A stretch of DNA of 17,174 nucleotides from Flavobacteriales bacterium UBA4011. Lineage in GTDB: Bacteria; Bacteroidota; Bacteroidia; Flavobacteriales_D; Crocinitomicaceae. The notes under the pieces were generated by a model. That model was not told the DNA's origin and did no database searches. It saw nothing but the letters and a program-made list of their open reading frames with translations. The first letter of the stretch is position 1, and the number at the start of each line of letters is the position of its first letter. The stretch lies in contig DGBF01000150.1 of the NCBI GenBank assembly GCA_002384725.1, positions 3,720 through 20,893 on the forward strand. The letters run 5' to 3'. Both the position numbers and the translations under genes were made by a program. Below, piece by piece: positions 8,253 through 13,656 of this stretch.

Positions 8253-8283
8253 AAAAAGGTTATCATCTGATAACCTTTTTTTT
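8253..8283 (-). terminator. Strong intrinsic terminator of the cyclase gene, probably bidirectional
   Basis: AAAAAGGTTATCA (8253-8265) and TGATAACCTTTTT (8268-8280) are a perfect 13-bp inverted repeat; the realistic hairpin has a 4-6 nt loop. It begins directly after the TAA (8284-8282) of the cyclase gene. It has U-tracts in both directions: T8276-8283 on the plus strand, and a shorter one on the minus strand formed by the A-run at 8253-8257. Confidence 0.85.
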
Positions 8284-9025
8284 ATGCTTTATGAATTTTA
8301 TAAAGTACGGGCCGACTGGGACTAGCATCATTCTCAATTGGCGCCACTTGAAGGTTCATTAGGTATTCCCCATCCAGACAATCTGTTGGCACAAAAATAA
8401 ATTCAGTTATAGTTTTCGAATGATTGGGGTTTTCTGGCACTTTCCAAAAGGCATGATGAAAGGCCAATTCGCCATCATCTTCCTCTTTATCCACAGACGG
8501 TAAATCAATCAGTAAATGTTGAATACCTTTTTCCTCCATTAATTTTGCACATGCTATGTCAATATAGGGCGGATTGCTGTGACTGTATCTCGCATTTTTC
8601 TTCTCTCTAAAATTCGGTAAAGTACGGATAATCAGCGCTTCAATATTTTTTATATTTATAGATTTGAGGCTTTCAATTGTAATTATTTGATCGCCATTAT
8701 CTCTTCTTTCAGGTCTTACAGAAATCAACTGAGCCCGATAGAATAATGGGTGGGAAATCTGATTTACAGAGTAAACAACTGATGTAATATGACCTAAACC
8801 TTCCGTATGTGTCACATGCGCATGTGGATTAAAAAAAATATTATTAAAGTTTACAGGAGCTCCTTTTACTACCGATCCAATGAAATCATTCGTTTGAACA
8901 GGTGTAATCTTTGGGTCGTCGAGATACCATGCATTGACCTGGCTGATCCCACCGAGCGAAATCGAAATATCGATCCCTTCATTCGTATTTACAAAAGATC
9001 CAGACTCATCTATAATTAATTTCAT
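8282..9025 (-). CDS. Cyclase family protein (kynurenine formamidase-like metal hydrolase)
   Basis: The 247-residue protein matches the cyclase family (PF04199), metal-dependent hydrolases that include bacterial kynurenine formamidase. The metal-binding region is at residues 66-80, 'NPHAHVTHTEGLGHI', with H70, H73, E75 and H79 as candidate ligands. The usual family motif is HxGTHxDxPxH, so Gly is replaced by Val and Asp by Glu here. A second conserved region, 'HLLIDLPSVDKEEDDGELAFHHAFW' (170-194), holds D174, D179 and H190/H191. 'ALIIRTLPN' and 'YSHSNPPYID' also fit. There is no signal peptide, so it is cytoplasmic. No tryptophan-degradation gene lies nearby, so the substrate is not supported by context. 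It is transcribed away from the YceI-like gene, from a candidate -7 box at 9043-9050, and ends in a strong hairpin. Confidence 0.85.
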   Translation of the reverse strand: MKLIIDESGSFVNTNEGIDISISLGGISQVNAWYLDDPKITPVQTNDFIGSVVKGAPVNFNNIFFNPHAHVTHTEGLGHITSVVYSVNQISHPLFYRAQLISVRPERRDNGDQIITIESLKSINIKNIEALIIRTLPNFREKKNARYSHSNPPYIDIACAKLMEEKGIQHLLIDLPSVDKEEDDGELAFHHAFWKVPENPNHSKTITEFIFVPTDCLDGEYLMNLQVAPIENDASPSRPVLYKIHKA

Positions 9026-9042
9026 TATTGTTCCACTTTCTT

Positions 9043-9050
9043 CAAAAATA
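9043..9050 (-). promoter_or_regulatory. -7 box of the cyclase gene promoter
   Basis: On the minus strand this reads TATTTTTG, a full match to TAnnTTTG, 17 nt before the start codon at 9025. No clear TTG lies at -33; that position is occupied by the inverted repeat at 9061-9076. Confidence 0.4.
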
Positions 9051-9060
9051 CCATTTTCAA

Positions 9061-9076
9061 TTTAGGTAAACCTAAA
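9061..9076. promoter_or_regulatory. Inverted repeat between divergent genes, possible operator
   Basis: TTTAGGT-AA-ACCTAAA has two perfect 7-bp arms with a 2-bp centre. It lies where the -33 region of the cyclase promoter should be and about 40 bp upstream of the YceI -7 box, which is a typical place for a dimeric regulator acting on one or both genes. No regulator gene is adjacent. Confidence 0.4.
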
Positions 9077-9114
9077 AAACACTTAATTACTTACCGTGGT
9101 ATATATATTTTAAT

Positions 9115-9122
9115 TACATTTG
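9115..9122 (+). promoter_or_regulatory. -7 box of the YceI-like gene promoter
   Basis: TACATTTG fully matches TAnnTTTG and ends 16 nt before the ATG at 9139. The -33 element is weak (TTAC at 9091-9094, 20-nt spacing). The leader would be only about ten nucleotides. Confidence 0.5.
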
Positions 9123-9138
9123 AAAAAAATTAGAAAAT

Positions 9139-9741
9139 ATGAAAATCACAAAAATGTTATTGATGGCAGGTGCTGTCGCTGCCTTGTCTTCTTGTGGGGG
9201 AGATGCCGAAGTAATCGATCAAATGGAGGCTATAGAGTCAGCCTTGACTGCCGATACTGAAAATTCTTCTATTGAATGGAAAGGAATGCAAACAGAGGAC
9301 TATTTCCACAAAGGAACCGTTAAGTTTCAAGAAGGTTCAGCTATGTTTATCGACGGAAACCTTGTTTCTGGTGCGTTTAAAGTAGATATGAAATCTATAT
9401 CTGTTTCGGATGAACTACCTGCTGAGAAAAAAACGATGTTACTTGGAGATATAAGCAGTGAAGACTTCTTTAATATCGCTGAAAACGCAAATGTAACTGT
9501 ATCATGCGGACCTTATATGGATGGAAAGCTTCTTGTCACGATGACAATTTCAGGTGTTGAGATTTCAAAAAGTATTCCTGCAAAAGTAACATACGCAGAT
9601 GGAAAAGGAAGTATTACGGGGTCTTTTGAAATTGATTTCGCTGCGCTAAACGCAAAAGGATTCCAAGCAGATCCAAAAAAACCAGGGGATACACCTGTAT
9701 CTTCTAAAGTGCAATTCGAATTGAATTTGTTGCTGAAATAG
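9139..9741 (+). CDS. YceI-like domain lipoprotein
   Basis: The 200-residue protein starts with a lipoprotein signal; the lipobox is LSSC with lipidated C19, followed by GGDAE. After a linker (about residues 20-42) comes a YceI-like lipocalin domain: 'NSSIEWKGMQTEDYFHKGTVKFQEGSAMF', then 'SGAFKVDMKSISVSD', 'DISSEDFFNIAENANVTVS', and a C-terminal 'KVQFELNLLLK' strand. YceI proteins form a beta-barrel that binds isoprenoid or other hydrophobic molecules in the periplasm, and some are induced by stress. The ligand cannot be read here. The gene stands alone, with its own -7 box upstream and a strong terminator starting about 20 nt after the stop. Confidence 0.9.
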   Translation: MKITKMLLMAGAVAALSSCGGDAEVIDQMEAIESALTADTENSSIEWKGMQTEDYFHKGTVKFQEGSAMFIDGNLVSGAFKVDMKSISVSDELPAEKKTMLLGDISSEDFFNIAENANVTVSCGPYMDGKLLVTMTISGVEISKSIPAKVTYADGKGSITGSFEIDFAALNAKGFQADPKKPGDTPVSSKVQFELNLLLK

Positions 9742-9760
9742 GAGTAAATAATTTTATGCT

Positions 9761-9812
9761 AAAGGGCGATTCAAATTCTGGTAGCTATCGGAATCAGAAT
9801 CGCCCTTTTTTT
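9761..9812 (+). terminator. Intrinsic terminator of the YceI-like gene
   Basis: AAAGGGCGATTC (9761-9772) pairs perfectly with GAATCGCCCTTT (9797-9808) and is followed by a run of T to 9812. The 24-nt loop can form an additional small stem. The T-run abuts the -7 box of the next gene, so the terminator and the next promoter overlap. Confidence 0.85.
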
Positions 9813-9815
9813 CTC

Positions 9816-9823
9816 TACTTTTG
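9816..9823 (+). promoter_or_regulatory. -7 box of the HAD gene, giving a leaderless mRNA
   Basis: TACTTTTG is a full TAnnTTTG match and ends 4 nt before the ATG at 9828. Transcription should start at or within a few bases of the start codon, so the mRNA would have essentially no leader. No good TTG is present at -33; that position lies in the right arm of the terminator hairpin. Confidence 0.55.
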
Positions 9824-9827
9824 CGCC

Positions 9828-10439
9828 ATGACTGACAAGAAGATTCTTTTATTTGATATGGGAGGCGTTTTGCTCAACATCAATTATCAACTGACGATAA
9901 ATGCATTTGAAAAACTAGGAATAGATAATTTCGACCAAATGTACTCTCAAGCTGATCAAAGTGGATTGTTTGATAAAATTGAAAAAGGGGAGATTTCTTC
10001 ATTTGAATTCATCAATGGACTCCTTGATTACCTGCCAAAGAACTGTTCTGCAAATAACGTGGTACATGCCTGGAACGCCATGCTCCTTGATTTCCCTTTA
10101 GAACGGCTTACCTTCTTAGAGAATTTATCCAAAACACATACACTCTATTTGCTGAGTAATACAAACGAAATCCATGTCGAAAAAGCGCTTCGCATATTGA
10201 AAGAAGTGACGGATAAACCTTTGGATCAATATTTTACAAAGATTTTCTGGTCGCATGAATTAGGGGATAGAAAACCACATGGGTCTGCCTTCCAAAAGGT
10301 ATTGGATACTATCGATACCAAAGCTGAAGAGGTGTTATTTGTAGACGATAGCCTTCAGCATGTCGAAGGCGCTCGTTCTATTGGAATAGAAGCCGTTCAT
10401 TTACAAGGGGAGATTATGTCTCACCCCTCTTTTTCTTGA
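9828..10439 (+). CDS. HAD family phosphatase (subfamily IA variant 3, YihX-like)
   Basis: A cytoplasmic 203-residue haloacid dehalogenase-type hydrolase. Motif I is 'LLFDMGGVL' with nucleophile D10; the second Asp of the classical DxD is Gly (G12), as in YihX-like members (DLGNV). Motif II is S110 in 'LYLLSNTNE', motif III is K149 in 'GDRKPHGSAF', and motif IV is 'FVDDSLQHVEGARSIG' with D173/D174. The helical cap lies between about residues 20 and 90. The likely substrate is a small phosphorylated metabolite or sugar phosphate, but this is not determined. An upstream in-frame ATG at 9756 would give a longer protein. I reject it because the extension would be encoded by the preceding terminator hairpin and lies upstream of the -7 box; the family-like start is MTDKKILLFD. 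Its 3' end overlaps the convergent epimerase gene by 19 bp. Confidence 0.88.
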   Translation: MTDKKILLFDMGGVLLNINYQLTINAFEKLGIDNFDQMYSQADQSGLFDKIEKGEISSFEFINGLLDYLPKNCSANNVVHAWNAMLLDFPLERLTFLENLSKTHTLYLLSNTNEIHVEKALRILKEVTDKPLDQYFTKIFWSHELGDRKPHGSAFQKVLDTIDTKAEEVLFVDDSLQHVEGARSIGIEAVHLQGEIMSHPSFS

Positions 10440-10825
10440 CATAACTCCACCAATAATCCACCACTCGATTTTGGATGTAAGAATGCGATTAATTTGTTGT
10501 CTGCGCCATCTTTTGGTGTTTCGTGGATAAGTACAAAATCCAATTTCTTTAATCTTACAATTTCCGCTTCTATATCTTCTACGTCAAATGCGACGTGGTG
10601 AAATCCGGCTCCTTTTTTTGCCAAAAACTTCGCAATAGGCGAATCCTCATCTGTAGCTTCGAGCAATTCAATCTTGGACTCACCCACAGCAAAAAAAGCT
10701 GTTTTAACGTGTTCACTCAGCACCCCTTCCTCTTTGTAACACGGAACTCCCAATAGGTCTTCGTAGAGCTTAATTGAAGCTTCCATATCTGTTACCGCAA
10801 TTCCTAAATGTTCAATCTTTCTCAT
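10421..10825 (-). CDS. mce: Methylmalonyl-CoA epimerase
   Basis: A 134-residue vicinal-oxygen-chelate (glyoxalase fold) protein that interconverts (R)- and (S)-methylmalonyl-CoA in the propionyl-CoA/succinyl-CoA pathway. The start 'MRKIEHLGIAV' and the segment 'KIELLEATDEDSPIAKFLAKKGAGFHHVAFDVEDIEAEI' are characteristic, as is 'FLHPKSSGGLLVELCQ' at the end. By comparison with known epimerases, the metal ligands would be H6, E53, H76 and E128. The ATG at 10828, one codon upstream, is an equally possible start; an AGGAG lies just before this double Met. A still longer in-frame start at 10870 is rejected because it would place coding sequence in the terminator hairpin of the preceding gene. No mutase or carboxylase gene is adjacent. 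It overlaps the convergent HAD gene by 19 bp. Confidence 0.88.
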   Translation of the reverse strand: MRKIEHLGIAVTDMEASIKLYEDLLGVPCYKEEGVLSEHVKTAFFAVGESKIELLEATDEDSPIAKFLAKKGAGFHHVAFDVEDIEAEIVRLKKLDFVLIHETPKDGADNKLIAFLHPKSSGGLLVELCQEKEG

Positions 10826-10846
10826 CATACTTCTCCTCTTTTCCAC

Positions 10847-10881
10847 AAAAAACCCTACCTCAATTTCCAAGATAGGGTTTT
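10847..10881 (-). terminator. Intrinsic terminator of the secreted protein gene at 10898-11701
   Basis: On the minus strand AAAACCCTATC (10881-10871) pairs with GGTAGGGTTTT (10859-10849), 11 pairs with one G-U, around an 11-nt loop, and is followed by further T. It lies about 17 nt after the stop codon of the upstream gene and about 20 nt before the epimerase start. Confidence 0.75.
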
Positions 10882-10897
10882 ATTAAATGTCTTATGT

Positions 10898-11701
10898 CTA
10901 ATTCTTAATGAATTTCTCATTCACATTATCGTAATTGATATAGTATACACCTTTCACAAGGTTCGTGCAATTTACCATACTTCCAATACCTTTCTTCACG
11001 ATATTACCGTAGGCATCATAAATTTCATAACGTGTTTCAACAGGTTTGTTTTCAACAAAGAATTCAATTTTATCTTTTACAATGGCGGGTTTCTTCGTTA
11101 CCGGAGCAACTTTCGATCTAAATTTAGATTGAGTAGAATATCTTCCTTTACCTGTATGGTCGAATTGAGAAACGCGAACAATGTTTTCGCCCGAGTGCGG
11201 ACTAATTTGAAAAGAATAGCTATTCGTTCCAACCGTCCCTTTTCCTTCAACTTCACCAATTACTACCCACTTATTCCATCGATATTGTTCAATAACAAAG
11301 GGTAATTTCCCATCTTCCTTCGTTGTAGACCAACTCAATCGACCATCATTGGTAACATCCATTGTCAAAATCTTATACGTACTCTTCGGCAGCAAAACCT
11401 CTGGATTCAATATTTTCGGTCGACATCCATCGTTGTGTTCAATAACGATGAATACTTTTTCTCCAATAGCAATATTAAATTGGGCAAAATCTATCCCAAA
11501 AGCTGCCAAGCTTGTTCCACCTGGCATTGCATCTCCATTAACGGTCACCATGGTTGCACAATAGCCAAAACCATCCGCGTCCATTGGGTTCTGTATGTAT
11601 AAATTCTTGCCTTGATAGACGCCTTCAATTGAAAGTGCAGCCTCACTCGAAAAAGCAAAGCTAATCAAAACGATAAACAGTAAAATTACGTTCTTCATCA
11701 T
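10898..11701 (-). CDS. Conserved secreted protein with T9SS-like C-terminal domain
   Basis: A 267-residue protein with a signal peptide at residues 1-22 (hydrophobic core VILLFIVLISFAF). The first mature domain runs 'ALSIEGVYQGKNLYIQNP' to 'DGCRPKILNPEVLLPKSTY'. From memory, this arrangement is common in secreted Bacteroidota proteins of unknown function. A middle domain with an Ig/fibronectin-like pattern follows ('LPFVIEQYRWNKWVVIGEVEGKG ... ENIVRVSQFDHTGKGRYS'). The last ~60 residues ('YEIYDAYGNIVKKG ... VKGVYYINY') resemble the T9SS type A sorting fold, so export across the outer membrane is plausible. The start is a double Met; the second Met at 11698 is equally possible. A promoter candidate and a terminator bracket the gene, so it is probably a single-gene unit. 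Confidence 0.75.
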   Translation of the reverse strand: MMKNVILLFIVLISFAFSSEAALSIEGVYQGKNLYIQNPMDADGFGYCATMVTVNGDAMPGGTSLAAFGIDFAQFNIAIGEKVFIVIEHNDGCRPKILNPEVLLPKSTYKILTMDVTNDGRLSWSTTKEDGKLPFVIEQYRWNKWVVIGEVEGKGTVGTNSYSFQISPHSGENIVRVSQFDHTGKGRYSTQSKFRSKVAPVTKKPAIVKDKIEFFVENKPVETRYEIYDAYGNIVKKGIGSMVNCTNLVKGVYYINYDNVNEKFIKN

Positions 11702-11746
11702 TCGTTTTTGTTCTTATGCGAAAAATTCTCCGTTAAGATGTCATTA

Positions 11747-11778
11747 CGAAAATAACGGCATTTTTCTTACGTTCCAAA
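11747..11778 (-). promoter_or_regulatory. Promoter candidate for the 10898-11701 gene
   Basis: On the minus strand TTTG (11778-11775), a 20-nt spacer and TATTTTCG (11754-11747) fit the Bacteroidota -33/-7 pattern with one -7 mismatch (C for T). The leader would be about 40 nt. The rest of the 216-bp divergent gap (11702-11917) shows only weak -7-like sequences (TATTATTG, TATTCTTG) facing the downstream operon. Confidence 0.45.
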
Positions 11779-11917
11779 TAATATTCGCGCCTATGCTACA
11801 ATCAGCACGTAAATACTTACGGATTACGATAAACATTACTCGGTAGAAAAACAAAAATAACTTGTCACCTGATAACCAGATATTATTGTTATTCTTGTAT
11901 ATGCGTTAATTTCATCA

Positions 11918-13642
11918 ATGAGGGGCAAAGCGATCTTATTTTCTCTTATCTTAATCCTTGCCTCGTGCGGAAATAACAAGAAACAAGCTCCTTTTTCTGG
12001 TGGCACTTTTAGTGTTTGCCTGAATTCCAGTTATATCATGCGCGATCCAGCCAAGATAGACGATTATGGAACTGCCCAAATTTTAGGACAAATTTATGAA
12101 GGTTTGGTTTCGTTTCATCCGAAAGATTTGAGCGTTCAGCCACAACTGGCCAAAAAATTTGAAATTAAAAAAGGTGGATTATTATTCGAATTCACGCTTC
12201 GTGATAAGGTGTTATTTCAGGATTTTGGTGCTAGTGAAAAAGATAGAGAATTAACTACCGAAGATGTGGTGTTTAGCATCGAAAGGGCTTGTAAGCCTGA
12301 CAAAATGGGCAATCCGTCTGCAGCGTATTCGCTCGTTTATGGTGATAAGCTAAAAGGAGCGGACGATTTTTTTCATGGAAAATCGAAAAGTATTTCTGGA
12401 ATAAAGATAAAAGACAAAACAGTTTCGTTAGAGTTGACTCGACCTGATTTCAATTTTCTGGAAAAATTGAGTCAAATATGTTGCGCTGTTTTGTCAAAAA
12501 AATTGTATTCCGAAAAAGGTAATTTTATCGGAACTGGACCGTTCATTTCACAATCCGAATTCGAAACAACGCTCAATCTCAAGCTTACAAAAAACCCTGA
12601 TTATTATCTCTATGATCAAAATGGCTGTGCTTTGCCCTATTTAGATACCTTAGAATTTGTTATTCTCCCCAAAAAACTAGAACAGCTTGACATGTTTGAG
12701 CAAAAAAAGCTTGATGTGATTTTAGGTCTTCCAGCGAGTAGAATTAAGGAAATGATTGAAGGTCGAATTGAGGATTTTAATTCCCAACCACCTATTTTTT
12801 ACTTACATAACTCAGCTATTTTAAGAACAGATTACTACTATTTTGACATGACTGATCCTCGATTCAGGGATCCTCGGGTTAGACAAGCCTTCAATTACGC
12901 TGTAGACAAAAACAAGATAGGACAGAATGTTCTACAGAATCAATATTACGAGGTAGGTGATTACGGAATTGTACCACCATTAAAGCGGCTTTTCAGAGGA
13001 TATGATTTTGAAGGCGTTAAGAAAAATGGGTATTCCTACAATCCCGAAAAAGCAAAAACTTTACTCGCTGAAGCAGGTTTCCCAAATGGCGAGAATTTTG
13101 GAACAGTCACTTTGTGCTTGAATATTGATGATGTGCACTCGGCTGTTGCTGAGGAATTCGCTAAGCAGATTGGTGTCAACCTAGGGATAAGAGTAAACAT
13201 AGATGGTTCCACTTACCAACAGCTAACTAAAGATCAAGTAACCGGAAATGGTGACATATTTCGAACGGCATGGGTAGCGGATTATCCCAACCCTGAAACT
13301 TTTTTGCAAAATTTTGCTGGTAAATTTGTCCCAGAAAATGAAAACATTCCGTCTTTGTTGAACAACGCTCGTTATATAAATCCCAAATTCGATGAATTCT
13401 ACGATAAGGCCATAAAATCCGTCAAGTTGAAAGAACGTCGAACGTATTTTTCTATGGCTGAAATAGAATTAATGAAGGACCCGCCAATCATTCCTCTTTG
13501 GTATTCTGGAGAGTTATGTGTTACCTACGCCAATGTGAGAAACTTCCATATTAATTCACTTAATCTTTTCGATTTCAGACGTGTCTATATTAAGGAATGG
13601 ACAAAAGAGGAATACCAGAACTCAAAAACTAGGAAATCATAA
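11918..13642 (+). CDS. ABC transporter substrate-binding lipoprotein, family 5 (peptide/nickel type)
   Basis: This 574-residue lipoprotein (lipobox LASC, lipidated C17, then GNNKK) belongs to SBP_bac_5, the DppA/OppA/NikA cluster of extracytoplasmic binding proteins. Typical family blocks are 'AQILGQIYEGLVSFHPKDLSVQPQLAKKFE' near the N-terminus, 'FTLRDKVLFQD ... LTTEDVVFSIERA', 'FRDPRVRQAFNYAVDKNKI' near residue 315, 'YNPEKAKTLLAEAGFPNG', and the C-terminal 'PPIIPLWYSGELCVTY'. It would capture an oligopeptide, a metal complex or a similar ligand on the periplasmic side of a membrane. No permease or ATPase gene is in the window. It is separated from the TonB receptor gene downstream by 14 bp, so they are very likely co-transcribed. 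The substrate cannot be read from the sequence. Confidence 0.9.
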   Translation: MRGKAILFSLILILASCGNNKKQAPFSGGTFSVCLNSSYIMRDPAKIDDYGTAQILGQIYEGLVSFHPKDLSVQPQLAKKFEIKKGGLLFEFTLRDKVLFQDFGASEKDRELTTEDVVFSIERACKPDKMGNPSAAYSLVYGDKLKGADDFFHGKSKSISGIKIKDKTVSLELTRPDFNFLEKLSQICCAVLSKKLYSEKGNFIGTGPFISQSEFETTLNLKLTKNPDYYLYDQNGCALPYLDTLEFVILPKKLEQLDMFEQKKLDVILGLPASRIKEMIEGRIEDFNSQPPIFYLHNSAILRTDYYYFDMTDPRFRDPRVRQAFNYAVDKNKIGQNVLQNQYYEVGDYGIVPPLKRLFRGYDFEGVKKNGYSYNPEKAKTLLAEAGFPNGENFGTVTLCLNIDDVHSAVAEEFAKQIGVNLGIRVNIDGSTYQQLTKDQVTGNGDIFRTAWVADYPNPETFLQNFAGKFVPENENIPSLLNNARYINPKFDEFYDKAIKSVKLKERRTYFSMAEIELMKDPPIIPLWYSGELCVTYANVRNFHINSLNLFDFRRVYIKEWTKEEYQNSKTRKS

Positions 13643-13656
13643 AAAACATAATAACT

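Noticed and set aside
8813..8826. 14-bp perfect palindrome cacatgcgcatgtg
   Set aside because: It lies inside the cyclase gene and encodes part of the His-rich metal motif, so the symmetry is explained by coding constraint (His/Ala/Val codons).
9756..9827. N-terminal extension of the HAD protein from an in-frame ATG at 9756
   Set aside because: It would be encoded by the terminator hairpin and -7 box; the family-like start with the nucleophile motif is at 9828.
10826..10870. N-terminal extension of the methylmalonyl-CoA epimerase from ATG 10870
   Set aside because: It runs through the terminator hairpin of the previous gene; known epimerases start at MxKIEHxGIAV, matching 10825.
10808..11305. 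165-codon forward open frame antisense to the secreted protein
   Set aside because: Its Phe/Ile/Asn-rich, low-information composition is what an antisense reading of AT-rich coding DNA gives; the minus-strand gene has a signal peptide and conserved domains.
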